Shown piece by piece: positions 8,457 through 18,642 of a stretch of 64,000 bases of DNA. The stretch is from positions 8,666,001 to 8,730,000 of the forward strand of contig NZ_CP108088.1 in NCBI RefSeq assembly GCF_036192275.1, read 5' to 3'. The first letter of the stretch is position 1. The number at the start of each line of letters is the position of its first letter. This DNA comes from Streptomyces sp. NBC_00250. GTDB taxonomy: Bacteria; Actinomycetota; Actinomycetes; Streptomycetales; Streptomycetaceae. The notes under the pieces are model-generated. The model had not been told where the DNA came from, ran no database searches, and worked only from the letters and a program-made list of their open reading frames with translations. Both the position numbers and the translations under genes were made by a program.

Positions 8457-9458
8457 ATGGCCCACAGAGCCCTCCGCATCATCGCCGCCGCCGCCCTGGC
8501 CGGCAGCGTGTTGACCGCCTGCACCACCGAGCCTGCGACGACCGGTACCACCGGCGGCGCCGGCAAGGGTTCCTCCGACGGCAAGCTGGTGCTCGGGTTC
8601 GCGCAGGTGGGCGCAGAGAGCGGCTGGCGCACCGCCAACACCAAGTCCGTGCGCGACGCCGCCGAAAAGGCCGGCATCACGCTGAAGTTCTCCGACGCGC
8701 AGCAGAAGCAGGAGAACCAGATCAAGGCCATCCGCACCTTCATCCAGCAGAAGGTGGACGTCATCGCCTTCTCGCCCGTGGTGGAGTCCGGCTGGGACAC
8801 CGTCCTCAAGGAGGCCAAGAACGCCGGCATCCCGGTGATCCTCACCGACCGCGCGGTCGACTCGCAGGACACCTCCCTCTACCGGACCTTCCTCGGCTCC
8901 GACTTCGTCAAGGAGGGGCAGGAAGCCGGCAAGTGGCTCGTGAAGGAGTACGAGGGAACCTCCGGGACGGTCAACGTCGTCGAGCTCCAGGGCACCACAG
9001 GATCCGCCCCCGCCAACGACCGCAAGGCGGGCTTCGCCGAGGCCGTCAAGGGCGACCCCAAGTTCAAGGTCGTCGCCTCCCAGACGGGTGACTTCACCCG
9101 CGCCAAGGGCAAGGAGGTCATGCAGGCCTTCCTCAAGTCCCACGAGGACATCGACGTCCTGTACGCCCACAACGACGACATGGCCCTGGGTGCCATCCAG
9201 GCCATCGAGGAGGCGGGCAAGAAGCCGGGCACCGACATCAAGGTGATCTCTGTCGACGGCATCAAGGACGCCTTCGTCGCCATGGAGCAGAAGAAGATCA
9301 ACGTCGTGGTCGAGTGCAACCCGCTCCTCGGCGACCAGCTGATGGAACTCGCCAAGAAGGTCGCGGCGGGCCAGGACGTCCCGCGCCGGGTCGAGACGGA
9401 GGAGGGCGTCTTCACGCAGGACCAGGCCGCCGCCGCCCTGCCCGGCCGCCAGTACTGA
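8457..9458 (+). CDS. ytfQ: YtfQ-type sugar ABC transporter substrate-binding lipoprotein
   Basis: A 333-residue extracellular lipoprotein that captures a monosaccharide for the downstream permease. The signal peptide ends in the lipobox LTAC (Cys about 22). The mature part is a ribose-binding-protein fold very close to E. coli YtfQ (galactofuranose): GFAQVGAESGWR, QQKQENQIKAIRTFI, PVVESGWDTVLKEA, DFTRAKGKEVM and AHNDDMALGAIQAI. GAGAGGA precedes the ATG. Shared operators with araBAD suggest L-arabinose, perhaps the furanose form, as ligand here; YtfQ-like binding proteins serve arabinose in Shewanella. It is the first gene of the operon with ytfR, ytfT, yjfF and galM. Confidence 0.92.
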   Translation: MAHRALRIIAAAALAGSVLTACTTEPATTGTTGGAGKGSSDGKLVLGFAQVGAESGWRTANTKSVRDAAEKAGITLKFSDAQQKQENQIKAIRTFIQQKVDVIAFSPVVESGWDTVLKEAKNAGIPVILTDRAVDSQDTSLYRTFLGSDFVKEGQEAGKWLVKEYEGTSGTVNVVELQGTTGSAPANDRKAGFAEAVKGDPKFKVVASQTGDFTRAKGKEVMQAFLKSHEDIDVLYAHNDDMALGAIQAIEEAGKKPGTDIKVISVDGIKDAFVAMEQKKINVVVECNPLLGDQLMELAKKVAAGQDVPRRVETEEGVFTQDQAAAALPGRQY

Positions 9459-9475
9459 TCCACCGTCCGCACGGA

Positions 9476-9503
9476 CCGGGGGCGGCCCTCGCGCCGCCCC
9501 CGG
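9476..9503 (+). promoter_or_regulatory. Intercistronic stem-loop between ytfQ and ytfR
   Basis: CCGGGGGCGGC and GCCGCCCCCGG form a perfect 11-bp stem with a 6-base loop in the 67-base gap after the binding-protein gene. Such hairpins commonly allow more binding-protein mRNA than ATPase/permease mRNA by partial termination or 3'-end protection. The ytfR ribosome site (AGGAGAGGAGG) lies just beyond. Confidence 0.6.
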
Positions 9504-9525
9504 ACCTCTCAGGAGAGGAGGGCGG

Positions 9526-11088
9526 ATGGCAGCCCCACCCACCCCCCGCACACCCACCCGCGCCGACCGGCCCGTCCTGGAAGCCCGTGGCATCCGCAAG
9601 GCCTTCCCCGGCGTCCTCGCCCTCGACGGGGTGGACCTGCGCCTCTTCCCGGGCGAGGTCCACGCGCTGATGGGCGAGAACGGCGCCGGCAAGTCCACCC
9701 TCATCAAGGTGCTCACCGGGGTCCACCCGCCCGACGCGGGAACCGTCTCCGTCGACGGCGGCCTCCAGCGGTTCACCGAACCCCTTGAAGCCCAACACGC
9801 CGGCATCAGCACGGTCTACCAGGAGGTGAACCTGTGCCCCAACCTCTCCGTCGCCGAGAACATCCTCATCGGGCGTGAGCCCCGGCGCCTGGGACTCGTC
9901 CACTGGTCGGCCCTCCACCAGCGCGCGGAGCGGCTCATCACCGAGCTGGAACTCGACCTCGACGTCCGCATGCCGCTGAACGCGCACTCCATCGCCGTCC
10001 AGCAACTCGTCGCGATCGTTCGCGCCGTGGACATCCAGGCGAAGGTCCTCGTCCTCGACGAGCCCACCTCCAGCCTCGACCGGGACGAAGTCGCCCAACT
10101 GTTCACGCTGGTCCGTCGACTCCGCGACCGGGGCGTCGCGATTCTCTTCGTGACCCACTTCCTCGACCAGGTCTTCGACCTGTGCGACCGGGTGACCGTC
10201 CTGCGCAACGGCCGCCTCGAAGGCGAGCACCGGATCGACGAGCTGACGCCCGTCACCCTCGTCCACTGCATGGTCGGCAGCGAACTGCGCACCCTGGACG
10301 AACTGGCCGACACGTCCCGCACCGACGCCGTCACCACTCCCGACGCCGTGGACCGCCCCTTCCTGAGCGCCCGCGGACTCGCCAGGGCCGGGTCCATCCA
10401 GCCGTACGACCTCGACATCCACCGCGGGGAGGTCATCGGCCTCGCCGGTCTCCTCGGCTCCGGACGCACGGAGGCGGCCCGGCTGCTCTTCGGCGCCGAC
10501 CACGCCGACGAGGGCGAGCTGCGGATCGACGGCGACCACACCGTCCTGCGCTCCCCACGCACCGCGATCGGCCACAAGATCGCCTTCTGCTCGGAGAACC
10601 GCAAGGCGGAGGGCCTGATCGGCGAGCTCACCGTCCGCGAGAACATCGTGCTCGCCCTGCAGGCCGCACGTGGCTGGACCAGACCCCTCTCCCGCGCCCG
10701 GCAGGACGAGATCGCCGCCCGCTGGATCGAAGCCCTCGACATCCGCCCGGCCGCCCCCGAGGCACAGGTCCGCAACCTCAGCGGAGGCAATCAGCAGAAG
10801 GTGCTCCTCGCCCGGTGGCTGCTCACCGATCCCGAGCTGCTGATCCTGGACGAACCCACCCGGGGCATCGACATCGGCGCGAAGACAGAGATCCAGAGAC
10901 TGGTGACACGCCTCGCCGCCGACGGCACGGCGGTCCTCTACATCTCCGCCGAACTCGAGGAAGTCCTGCGGCTGAGCCACCGGGTCGGCGTCCTGCGCGA
11001 CCACCGCCTCGTCGCCACCCTCCCCAACGACACCACCCTGACGCCCGACCGGATCCTGGGCGCCATCGCCACCGGAGCCACCTCATGA
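9526..11088 (+). CDS. ytfR: YtfR-type sugar ABC transporter ATP-binding protein (tandem ATPase)
   Basis: A 520-residue cytoplasmic ATPase with two fused nucleotide-binding domains. The first has Walker [10 protein letters not shown], Walker B VLVLDEPTSSLD and the degenerate signature SIAVQQLVAI. The second has GLLGSGRTEAA in place of Walker A, signature [16 protein letters not shown] and Walker [13 protein letters not shown]. Similarity to E. coli YtfR is high throughout (TVYQEVNLCPN, LFVTHFLDQVFDLCDRVTVL). It powers import through YtfT and YjfF. Its TGA overlaps the ytfT ATG (ATGA), indicating translational coupling. Confidence 0.94.
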   Translation: MAAPPTPRTPTRADRPVLEARGIRKAFPGVLALDGVDLRLFPGEVHALMGENGAGKSTLIKVLTGVHPPDAGTVSVDGGLQRFTEPLEAQHAGISTVYQEVNLCPNLSVAENILIGREPRRLGLVHWSALHQRAERLITELELDLDVRMPLNAHSIAVQQLVAIVRAVDIQAKVLVLDEPTSSLDRDEVAQLFTLVRRLRDRGVAILFVTHFLDQVFDLCDRVTVLRNGRLEGEHRIDELTPVTLVHCMVGSELRTLDELADTSRTDAVTTPDAVDRPFLSARGLARAGSIQPYDLDIHRGEVIGLAGLLGSGRTEAARLLFGADHADEGELRIDGDHTVLRSPRTAIGHKIAFCSENRKAEGLIGELTVRENIVLALQAARGWTRPLSRARQDEIAARWIEALDIRPAAPEAQVRNLSGGNQQKVLLARWLLTDPELLILDEPTRGIDIGAKTEIQRLVTRLAADGTAVLYISAELEEVLRLSHRVGVLRDHRLVATLPNDTTLTPDRILGAIATGATS

Positions 11089-12200
11089 CACCACCTGACG
11101 ACACCGGCGCCGCCGGGCGCCCGGCCCCGGCTCCCGGCGCCCGGCGGCTCACCGGGCACCCCCTGTTCTGGCCCGCCGCCGTCCTCGCCGCCCTGCTCCT
11201 CGGGAACGTCGCGCTCACTCACGACTTCCTCGCCGTCCGCGTCCAGAACGGACACCTGTACGGCAGTCTCATCGACATCCTCCAGTTCGGCGCCCCTCTG
11301 ATCCTCGTCTCGCTCGGCATGACCCTGGTCATCGCGACCCGGGGCATCGACCTCTCGGTCGGCTCGACGGTCGCCATCGCCGGCGCCCTGGCGTGCGAGC
11401 ACATCGCCACGGCACAGGACCCCGGAAGTCTCTCCACCGTCGTCACGGCGATCGCGACCGCGCTCGGCGTGGCCGCCGCGATCGGACTGCTGAACGGCTT
11501 CCTCGTCGCCCGCCTCGGCGTCCAGCCCATCGTCGCCACCCTGGTCCTCATGGTCGCCGGGCGCGGCGTGGCCCAGCTGATCACCGACGGCCAGATCATC
11601 AGCGTGTCCAGCGGCGCCTACAAGATGATCGGCGGCGGCTACTGGCTCACCCTCCCCTTCGCCGTCCTGCTCGCCGCTGCTCTCGTCGCCGTCACCTCCC
11701 TCGTCACCCGGCGGACCGCCCTCGGCATGCTCATCGAATCGGTGGGTGGCAACCCGGTCGCGAGCCGCCTCGTCGGCATCCGGGCCGCCGGGCTGCTGGT
11801 CACCGTCTACGTCGTCAGCGCCGTGTGCGCGGCGGTGGCCGGCCTGATGATCAGCTCCAACGTGTCCAGCGCCGACGGCAACAACGCGGGCCTCTGGATC
11901 GAACTGGACGCCATCCTCGCCGTGGTCATCGGCGGCACCGCTCTCACCGGTGGCCGCTTCTCCCTCGGCGGGACCGTCCTGGGCGCACTGATCATCCAGA
12001 CCCTCTCGACCACGATCTACACCCTCGGCGTACCGCCGGAGACCACCCTCGTCTTCAAGGCCCTGGTCGTCATCGTCGTGTGTCTCGTCCAGTCGTCCGC
12101 GTTCCGCGCGCGGCTCTCCCGCAGCCGCCGGCCATCCGGCCCTGACCCGGCCCCCGCCCCCGGCGACGTGGCGGCCCGCCGGCAGGAGGTCCACCCGTGA
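11085..12200 (+). CDS. ytfT: YtfT-type sugar ABC transporter permease
   Basis: A 371-residue inner-membrane permease of the BPD_transp_2 (RbsC/AraH) family with about eight to ten hydrophobic segments. RGIDLSVGSTVAIAGALACE is the family motif after the second or third helix, and IELDAILAVVIGGTALTGGR the conserved late loop. The ATG overlaps the stop of the ATPase gene and its own stop overlaps the GTG of the next permease. Two different permeases, as in E. coli ytfT/yjfF, imply a heterodimeric channel. The N-terminal 30 residues are Pro/Ala-rich and cytoplasmic. Confidence 0.93.
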   Translation: MTPPDDTGAAGRPAPAPGARRLTGHPLFWPAAVLAALLLGNVALTHDFLAVRVQNGHLYGSLIDILQFGAPLILVSLGMTLVIATRGIDLSVGSTVAIAGALACEHIATAQDPGSLSTVVTAIATALGVAAAIGLLNGFLVARLGVQPIVATLVLMVAGRGVAQLITDGQIISVSSGAYKMIGGGYWLTLPFAVLLAAALVAVTSLVTRRTALGMLIESVGGNPVASRLVGIRAAGLLVTVYVVSAVCAAVAGLMISSNVSSADGNNAGLWIELDAILAVVIGGTALTGGRFSLGGTVLGALIIQTLSTTIYTLGVPPETTLVFKALVVIVVCLVQSSAFRARLSRSRRPSGPDPAPAPGDVAARRQEVHP

Positions 12201-13204
12201 GCACCGCCCTCAACTCCCTCGCCAAGCCGCTCCACCGGTTCTCGGTACGGCACGCCACCCGCCTGCCGCTCATGGTGACGGCCACTCTGCTGGTCGTGAT
12301 GTTCACGGTCGGCTCCCTGAACTACGAAGGCTTCTTCTCCGCGCAGGTCCTGCTCAACGTCCTGATCGACAACGGCTTCCTGCTCGTCGTGGCCATCGGC
12401 ATGACGTTCGTCATCCTCACCGGCGGGATCGACCTGTCCGTCGGCTCCATGGTGGCCCTCTCCACGATGCTGACGGCCTGGCTCGTCGAACAGAACGGCC
12501 TGCCGCTCGCCCTCGCGGTGCCCATGGTCCTGCTCGTGGGTGCCGGCGGCGGCGCCCTGATGGGCTGGGTGATCCACGCCTTCGAGATCCAGCCCTTCAT
12601 CGTCACCCTCGCGGGCATGTTCCTCGCCCGAGGCCTCTGCTACATGATCAGCACCGAGTCGATCTCCATCACCGACCCGACGACCACGCGGATCGCCCAG
12701 ACCCGGGTTCTCCTGCCCGGCGGCCTGTTCGTCTCGCCCGCCGTGGTCATCGCCCTGGTCGTGCTGGCGCTCGCCTTCGTCGTCCTGCACCACACCCGCT
12801 TCGGTCGTACCGTCTACGCCCTGGGCGGCAACGAGTCCTCGGCCCGCCTCATGGGCCTGCCCGTGGGACGCACCAAGATCGTGGTGTACGCCGTGAGCGG
12901 CCTGTGCTCCGCCCTCGGCGGCCTGCTGCTGACGTTCTACATGCTGTCCGGCTACGCCCTGCACGCCGTCGGCATGGAACTCGACGCCATCGCGGCGGCC
13001 GTCATCGGCGGGACCCTGCTGACCGGGGGCTCCGGCTTCGTCCTGGGAACCGCGCTGGGCGTGACGGTCCTCGGCCTGATCCAGACCGTCATCAGCTTCC
13101 AGGGCACGCTCAGTTCGTGGTGGACGCGCATCGTCATCGGCGGCCTGCTCTTCGTCTTCGTCCTCCTCCAACGGCTCTTCGGCGGAGCCCGCCACGCGGA
13201 ATAG
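12197..13204 (+). CDS. yjfF: YjfF-type sugar ABC transporter permease
   Basis: A 335-residue second permease subunit, again BPD_transp_2. Family marks are [59 protein letters not shown] and ELDAIAAAVIGGTLLTGGSG. The GTG start overlaps the preceding TGA (GTGA), so it is translationally coupled to ytfT. Together with YtfT it forms the membrane channel for the sugar bound by the YtfQ-like lipoprotein. Confidence 0.93.
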   Translation: MSTALNSLAKPLHRFSVRHATRLPLMVTATLLVVMFTVGSLNYEGFFSAQVLLNVLIDNGFLLVVAIGMTFVILTGGIDLSVGSMVALSTMLTAWLVEQNGLPLALAVPMVLLVGAGGGALMGWVIHAFEIQPFIVTLAGMFLARGLCYMISTESISITDPTTTRIAQTRVLLPGGLFVSPAVVIALVVLALAFVVLHHTRFGRTVYALGGNESSARLMGLPVGRTKIVVYAVSGLCSALGGLLLTFYMLSGYALHAVGMELDAIAAAVIGGTLLTGGSGFVLGTALGVTVLGLIQTVISFQGTLSSWWTRIVIGGLLFVFVLLQRLFGGARHAE

Positions 13205-13255
13205 ACCCCTTGCGCAGGGCGGACCCCGAGCCGCCCCCGAACACGAACGCGCCCC

Positions 13256-13285
13256 GGGAGGGGCAGGGCCCTCCCTGCCCCTCCC
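13256..13285 (+). terminator. Intra-operon hairpin between yjfF and galM
   Basis: GGGAGGGGCAGGG and CCCTGCCCCTCCC make a perfect 13-bp stem with a 4-base loop (CCCT) in the 112-base gap before the epimerase. No T-tract follows, so it may be a partial terminator or a 3'-end stabiliser. It lowers confidence that galM is always co-transcribed. Confidence 0.6.
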
Positions 13286-13316
13286 GTCTGTGACCTCTCG
13301 CCGACGAGGAGACTCC

Positions 13317-14387
13317 ATGAACCTGTATCCGCCGCCCCCGTTCACCGGGGTCCCCCCGGTCTGCCGCCCCGACACGTACGCCGGACAACGATGGACCTTC
13401 GGCTTCCCCGGCGGACTCACGGCGGAGGTGCACACCCGTGGCGCCCGCCTCCACGGGCTGTGGGTGCCGGACCGGTACGGCACGCCGGCCGACGTCGTCC
13501 TCGCCCCCCACGACCCGGCCCTGACGGCCACCGCCGCCCGGTACTTCGGCGCCACCGTCGGCCGCTACGCCAACCGCATCGCACACGGCCGGTTCTCCCT
13601 GGACGGGAAGTCGCACCAGCTGACCACGCAGGAGGACGGCCACACCCTGCACGGCGGAACCGACGGCTTCGACACCCGGCTCTGGAAAGCCGAGAGCGTG
13701 CACACCCCGGAGTGGACCGGCGTACTCCTGCACCTGCGCAGCCCCGACGGCGACCAGGGCTTCCCGGGCCACCTGGACGCCACCGTCAGCTGTCTCGTCG
13801 GCCGCGACAACGAACTCTGCTTCTCCTACGCGGCTGTCACCGACGCCCCCACCCTGGTCAACCTGACCAACCACGCCTACTTCAACCTGGAGGGCGAGGG
13901 AGCCGGCGACATCCTCGGTCACGAACTGGCCGTCGCCGCCTCCCACTACACACCGGTCGACGCGGATCTCATCCCCTCAGGCGACCACCGCCCCGTCGCC
14001 GGCACCGCGTTCGACCTCCGGCGGCCCCTCAGCATCGCCGAGGCCCTCGCCCGCCCCGGCACGGTCGGCGGATACGACCACAACTTCGTCCTGAGCCCCT
14101 ACGGCGACAGGACACCGCACCGGGCCGCCGTCCTGTACGCGCCGGCCACGGGCCGCCACATGGAGGTGCTGACCACCGAGCCCGGACTCCAGGTCTACAC
14201 CGCGGGGCAGTTCGACGGCACGGTGCTCGGCAAGAGCGGTACGCACTACGGGGCGGGCGCCGGCATCGCGCTGGAGACCCAGCACTTCCCCGACTCCCCG
14301 AACCGCCCCGGTGACCCGTCTCCGGTGCTTCGGCCGGGCGTCGAGTACCGGTCGAGGACGGTCCTGCGGTTCAGTACCCGCGGCTGA
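13317..14387 (+). CDS. galM: Aldose 1-epimerase (mutarotase)
   Basis: A 356-residue cytoplasmic enzyme interconverting alpha and beta anomers of free sugars. Conserved elements: GRYANRIAHGRF, TLHGGTDGFDTRLW (His), NLTNHAYFNL (catalytic His), GGYDHNFVL and ALETQHFPDSPN (catalytic Glu). GAGGAG precedes the ATG by 7 bases. Its place after a YtfQ-type importer and near araBAD suggests it supplies the anomer needed by L-arabinose isomerase. Confidence 0.94.
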   Translation: MNLYPPPPFTGVPPVCRPDTYAGQRWTFGFPGGLTAEVHTRGARLHGLWVPDRYGTPADVVLAPHDPALTATAARYFGATVGRYANRIAHGRFSLDGKSHQLTTQEDGHTLHGGTDGFDTRLWKAESVHTPEWTGVLLHLRSPDGDQGFPGHLDATVSCLVGRDNELCFSYAAVTDAPTLVNLTNHAYFNLEGEGAGDILGHELAVAASHYTPVDADLIPSGDHRPVAGTAFDLRRPLSIAEALARPGTVGGYDHNFVLSPYGDRTPHRAAVLYAPATGRHMEVLTTEPGLQVYTAGQFDGTVLGKSGTHYGAGAGIALETQHFPDSPNRPGDPSPVLRPGVEYRSRTVLRFSTRG

Positions 14388-14406
14388 CCCTCGTACGGAC
14401 ACGTCG

Positions 14407-14452
14407 ACATGGCTGTGCCCGCCGGTGGAGGAACCGGCGGGCACAGCCATGT
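14407..14452. terminator. Bidirectional terminator between galM and mmsB
   Basis: A perfect 20-bp stem (ACATGGCTGTGCCCGCCGGT and its complement) with a 6-base loop sits between two convergent operons, 19 bases after the galM stop and 11 bases past the opposing permease stop. Confidence 0.9.
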
Positions 14453-14463
14453 CCGGAGGAGCG

Positions 14464-15708
14464 TCAGGCGCCCGCCCTGCGCTTGTTCCACACGTCGAAG
14501 CCGACCGCGGCGAGGAGGACGATGCCCTTGATGACCTGCTGCCAGTCGGTGCCCACCCCGACGAGGTTCATGCCGTTGTTGAGCACGCCGAGGACCAGGC
14601 CGCCGATGATGGCACCCAGGACGGTACCGACTCCACCACTCATCGAGGCTCCGCCGATGAACGCGGCGGCGATGGCCTCCAGTTCGAAGTTCACGCCGGC
14701 CTTCGGCGAGGCCGCGTTGAAGCGCGCCGCGAAGACGAGGCCTGCGAGCGCCGCGAGCATTCCCATGTTCAGGAACACCGCGAAGGTCACCTTCTTGTCC
14801 TTGACCCCGGAGAGCTTCGCGGCGGGCAGGTTCCCCCCGATCGCGTACACGTGGCGGCCGATCACCGCGTTGCGCATCACGTATCCGAAGGCCACGAGCA
14901 GCGCGGCGAGGATCAGGAGGACGACGGGGGCGCCCTTGTAGCTGGCGAGCAGCAGGGTGGTGACGAGGACGGCGGCCACCAGCGCCGTCACCTTCAGCGC
15001 GAACAGGCCCGTGGGGAGCGTCTCCAGGGTGAACTCCCGCTGCCGGCGACGGTCCCGGAACTCCTGGACGACCACGTAGGCGACCAGTCCGAGGCCGAGG
15101 AGCAGGGTCAGGTTGTGGTAGTTGGTCTTCGGCCCCACCTCGGGCAGGAAGCCGTTGGCGACCTTCTGCAGTCCGTCGGGGAACGGGCCGAGGGTCTGCC
15201 CCTTGAGGAAGATCTCCGTGAGCCCGCGGAACAGCAGCATGCCGGCGAGCGTCACGATGAACGACGGTATGCCGACGTACGCGATGAAGAAGCCCTGGAG
15301 AGCGCCGGCGACGGCTCCGAGCAGGAGCGTGAGGAGCACCGCCACGGGCCAGGAGACCTGGTGCTCGACCATGAGTACGGCTCCGAGGCCGCCGACCAGC
15401 GCCATGAGGGAGCCCACCGAAAGGTCGATGTGCCCGGAGATGATGACGATCATCATCCCGATGGCCAGGATGAGGATGTAGCTGTTCTGCAGCACCAGGT
15501 TGGAGACGTTGCGCGGCAGCAGGAGGTCGCCGCCCGTCCAGATCTGGAAGAGGAGCACGATCAGGCCGAGTGCGAAGAGCATCCCGTACTGACGCATGTT
15601 CCGCCGGACGCCGTCCAGGAGCACCCGGGCCACCGGTGTCCCGGTGGACGGGGACCCGCTGCCCTGGGCGGCGGGGACGGTCGTTTTCGTGCTGGCGTCG
15701 GTGCTCAT
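14464..15708 (-). CDS. mmsB: MmsB/GguB-type multiple-sugar ABC transporter permease
   Basis: A 414-residue membrane permease of the XylH/GguB branch, longer than YtfT/YjfF and with about 11 to 12 hydrophobic segments. Marks: [60 protein letters not shown] and [20 protein letters not shown]. About 45 polar N-terminal residues precede the first helix. Its ATG overlaps the stop of the ATPase gene (ATGA). It forms the homodimeric channel of the ChvE-type importer; ligands of such systems include arabinose, xylose, galactose and glucose, and the operator points to arabinose. Confidence 0.92.
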   Translation of the reverse strand: MSTDASTKTTVPAAQGSGSPSTGTPVARVLLDGVRRNMRQYGMLFALGLIVLLFQIWTGGDLLLPRNVSNLVLQNSYILILAIGMMIVIISGHIDLSVGSLMALVGGLGAVLMVEHQVSWPVAVLLTLLLGAVAGALQGFFIAYVGIPSFIVTLAGMLLFRGLTEIFLKGQTLGPFPDGLQKVANGFLPEVGPKTNYHNLTLLLGLGLVAYVVVQEFRDRRRQREFTLETLPTGLFALKVTALVAAVLVTTLLLASYKGAPVVLLILAALLVAFGYVMRNAVIGRHVYAIGGNLPAAKLSGVKDKKVTFAVFLNMGMLAALAGLVFAARFNAASPKAGVNFELEAIAAAFIGGASMSGGVGTVLGAIIGGLVLGVLNNGMNLVGVGTDWQQVIKGIVLLAAVGFDVWNKRRAGA

Positions 15709-17309
15709 GCCTGGTGTCCTTCGTCGGATGTGGCGGTGTCCTGCGTCATGTGCCGCATCAGGACTTCCTGGGTGGCGTCCTCGCGGCCTACCTCGCCGGT
15801 CAGCCGTCCGGCGGCCATGGTGTAGAAGCGGTCGCACATGCCGAGCAGTTCGGGCAGCTCGGAGGAGATGAGGAGAATCGCCTTGCCCTCGGCGGCGAGC
15901 CGGTCGATCACGGTGTAGATCTCGTACTTGGCTCCCACGTCGACCCCGCGCGTGGGCTCGTCGAGGATGAGGACGTCAGGACCGGCGAGGATCCACTTGC
16001 TGAGGACGACCTTCTGCTGGTTGCCGCCGGACAGACGGCCGACCGGTTCGAGGACGTTCGGAGCCTTGATGTTCATCGTCCGCCGGAACCGTTCGGCCAC
16101 CTTGCGCTCCTCGTGCCCGTCGACGATCCCGTGGCGGGCGAGGGCGCCGAGGGACGCGAGCGAGATGTTCCGGCTCACGGAGTCCCCGAGGTCGAGACCG
16201 TAGTGCTTGCGGTCCTCGGTGACGTAGGCGATGCCGTGGGCGACGGCCTCGGGGACGGTGTGCGTCCGGACCTCCCGGCCGTCCCTGAGCACAGTGCCCC
16301 GCTCGTAGCGGCCGTAGGAGCGCCCGAAGACGCTCATGGCGAGTTCGGTCCGGCCGGCCCCCATGAGTCCGGCGACACCGACGATCTCCCCGCGCCGGAC
16401 CTGGAGCGAGACCCCGTCGACCACCTTGCGGGCACGGTCGAGCGGGTGACGCACGGTCCAGTCCCGGATCTCCAGGACGGGTGCGGCGTCGGCCGGGCCT
16501 TCGTACGGCGTGCGCGCGGGGAAGCGACTGTCGAGGTCCCGCCCCACCATGCCGCGGATGATGCGTTCCTCGGTGGTGGCGGGGTCCCTGACGTCGAGGG
16601 TCTCGATGGAACGGCCGTCGCGCAGGATCGTGACGGAGTCGGCGATGTGGGCGATCTCGTTCAGCTTGTGCGAGATGATGATCGAGGTGATGCCCTGGTC
16701 CTTCAGCTCCCGCATCAGGCGCAGCAGCTTCGCGCTGTCCTCGTCGTTCAGCGCCGCGGTGGGCTCGTCGAGGATCAGCAGACGGACGTCCTTCGCCAGC
16801 GCCTTGGCGATCTCGACGAGCTGCTGCTTGCCGACACCGATGTCGGCGACCCGGGTCTCGGGGTGTTCGTCGAGGCCGACCCGCCTGAGCAGTTCGGAGG
16901 CACGGTGCAGCGACTCGCGCCAGTCGATGATTCCGCGCCGGGACGGTTCGTTGCCGAGGAAGATGTTCTCGGCGATCGACAGGTGGGGGACGAGTGCGAG
17001 CTCCTGGTGGATGATGACGATCCCACGCTGCTCGCTGGCGCGGATGTCCTTGAAGCGGCACGGCTCGTCGTCGAAGAGGATCTCTCCCTCGTACGTGCCG
17101 TGGGGGTGGACGCCGGACAGGACCTTCATGAGGGTCGACTTGCCGGCGCCGTTCTCCCCGCACAAGGCGTGCACCTCGCCGCGCGCCACTGACAGGGTCA
17201 CGTCGGAGAGTGCCCTGACGCCGGGGAAGGTCTTGACGATGGACCGCATCTCCAGGACGGGGCCTGCCGGAGGCGGGGAGGGGATGCCGGGGGAGGGGGA
17301 GAGGGTCAC
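15705..17309 (-). CDS. mmsA: MmsA/GguA-type multiple-sugar ABC transporter ATP-binding protein
   Basis: A 534-residue tandem ATPase. First domain: Walker [41 protein letters not shown], signature [13 protein letters not shown], Walker [14 protein letters not shown]. Second domain: [25 protein letters not shown]-type switch ([11 protein letters not shown]), signature [15 protein letters not shown], Walker [13 protein letters not shown]. The GTG start (TLSPSPG) overlaps the TGA of the binding-protein gene (GTGA), which fixes the start; longer in-frame versions would run into the upstream gene. It energises import by the MmsB permease. Confidence 0.92.
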   Translation of the reverse strand: MTLSPSPGIPSPPPAGPVLEMRSIVKTFPGVRALSDVTLSVARGEVHALCGENGAGKSTLMKVLSGVHPHGTYEGEILFDDEPCRFKDIRASEQRGIVIIHQELALVPHLSIAENIFLGNEPSRRGIIDWRESLHRASELLRRVGLDEHPETRVADIGVGKQQLVEIAKALAKDVRLLILDEPTAALNDEDSAKLLRLMRELKDQGITSIIISHKLNEIAHIADSVTILRDGRSIETLDVRDPATTEERIIRGMVGRDLDSRFPARTPYEGPADAAPVLEIRDWTVRHPLDRARKVVDGVSLQVRRGEIVGVAGLMGAGRTELAMSVFGRSYGRYERGTVLRDGREVRTHTVPEAVAHGIAYVTEDRKHYGLDLGDSVSRNISLASLGALARHGIVDGHEERKVAERFRRTMNIKAPNVLEPVGRLSGGNQQKVVLSKWILAGPDVLILDEPTRGVDVGAKYEIYTVIDRLAAEGKAILLISSELPELLGMCDRFYTMAAGRLTGEVGREDATQEVLMRHMTQDTATSDEGHQA

Positions 17310-18415
17310 CGGAGGTCGCCGGCGTCGATGTAGCCGGAGTCCACCAGGAGCCTCCGGTAGTTCGACTTGTCGACGCTGACCGGGTCGAGCAGGAATGCCG
17401 GGACCACCTTCTTGCCGTTGTCGTAGGTGGTGTCGTCGTTGATCTCCGGCTTCTTGCCGTCGAGGACGGCGGTCACCATGTCGGCGGCGACCTGCGCGAG
17501 CGCGCGGGTGTCCTTGTAGACGGTCTGGGTCTGCTCGCCCGCGATGATCGACTTCACGGAGGCGACCTCCGCGTCCTGGCCGGTGACGACCGGCAGCGGC
17601 TTGGCGGCGCTCCCGTAGTCGTCGGACTTCAGGGCGGACAGGATGCCGATGGAGATGCCGTCGTAGGGGGAGAGAACGGCGTCGACGCGGGCCGTGGAGT
17701 ACGCGGAGGTCAGCAGGTCGTCCATGCGCTTCTGGGCCGTACCGCCGTCCCACCGCAGCGTGGTGACCTGGTTGAGCTGGGTCTGCTGGGAGCGCACGAC
17801 CAGCTGCTTCTTGTCGAGGTAGGGCTTGAGCACTTTCATGGCGCCGTTGAAGAAGTACTTGGTGTTGTTGTCGTCGTTGGACCCGGCGAACAGCTCGATG
17901 TTGAACGGGCCCTTCTTCGCGCCGGCTTTCAGTCCCAGCTTCTCGACGATGTACGTGGCCTGGAGCTCGCCGACCTTCTCGTTGTCGAAGGAGGCGTAGT
18001 AGTCGATGTGCGGGGAGCCCAGGATGAGCCGGTCGTAGGAGACCACCGGGATGTGGGCGTCGGCCGCCTGCTGGAGGACGTTGGAGAGGGCCTCGCCGTT
18101 GATGGCGGCCACGACCAGGGCGTCGACGCCCTGGGTGATCATGTTCTCGATCTGGGCGACCTGCTGGTCGGGGTCGTCCTCGCCGTACTGCAGGGTCGTG
18201 GCGAATCCGGCCTTCTTCAGGCTCGCCGTCATGTTCTTGCCGTCGGCGATCCACCTCTCGGAGGACTTGGTCGGCATCGCGATGCCGATGGTGAGGTCCT
18301 TCTTGTCCTTCGCCTCCTCGCTGCCGCCCTCGCTGTTCTGCCCGCAGGCGGTCAGGAGCAGGGCGCAGCCGGTGGTCACGGCAAGGAGGGCGGATGCGGA
18401 TCGGAACTTCTTCAT
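17306..18415 (-). CDS. chvE: ChvE-type sugar ABC transporter substrate-binding lipoprotein
   Basis: A 369-residue extracellular lipoprotein. The signal peptide [20 protein letters not shown] ends in lipobox LTAC. The mature protein is of the ChvE/xylose-binding type: [69 protein letters not shown] and [16 protein letters not shown]. An ATG five codons upstream (MGKPPMKK) is a possible alternative start; neither has a strong ribosome site. First gene of the chvE-mmsA-mmsB operon, divergent from the araR-like gene, with one operator between them. Confidence 0.9.
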   Translation of the reverse strand: MKKFRSASALLAVTTGCALLLTACGQNSEGGSEEAKDKKDLTIGIAMPTKSSERWIADGKNMTASLKKAGFATTLQYGEDDPDQQVAQIENMITQGVDALVVAAINGEALSNVLQQAADAHIPVVSYDRLILGSPHIDYYASFDNEKVGELQATYIVEKLGLKAGAKKGPFNIELFAGSNDDNNTKYFFNGAMKVLKPYLDKKQLVVRSQQTQLNQVTTLRWDGGTAQKRMDDLLTSAYSTARVDAVLSPYDGISIGILSALKSDDYGSAAKPLPVVTGQDAEVASVKSIIAGEQTQTVYKDTRALAQVAADMVTAVLDGKKPEINDDTTYDNGKKVVPAFLLDPVSVDKSNYRRLLVDSGYIDAGDLR

Positions 18416-18551
18416 GGGGGGCTTACCCATCCCGTCGTCGAGGGCGGCTCCGACCGGGGCGGGCTCGGCGGCGGCGCGTGTCCTCGCACCACCGGGACGG
18501 CACCGTTCCGGTTGGGGGGGGCCAGGGCGTCGGCACCCCGGACGAGCTAAA

Positions 18552-18567
18552 TTGTTAGCGCTCACAA
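18552..18567. promoter_or_regulatory. Arabinose-type LacI operator between chvE and araR
   Basis: TTGTTAGCGCTCACAA is a near-palindrome with hinge core AGCGCT in the 227-base region between the leftward importer operon and the rightward LacI gene. One site can repress the importer and autoregulate the repressor. The central 14 bases are identical to the box at 8290-8303. Confidence 0.85.
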
Positions 18568-18642
18568 CAGCGTGATACAAGAAGGCGATAAGGTTTTTCT
18601 CGCATCGATACACAGCCGAGATCACGGAGAAGGGAGGCGAAC

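Noticed and set aside
15705..18254. A long frame joining the ChvE-type binding-protein region to the MmsA ATPase, as if fused
   Set aside because: The upstream half is low-complexity shadow. The GTGA overlap at 17306-17309 gives a normal ATPase start and the binding protein is intact in another frame.
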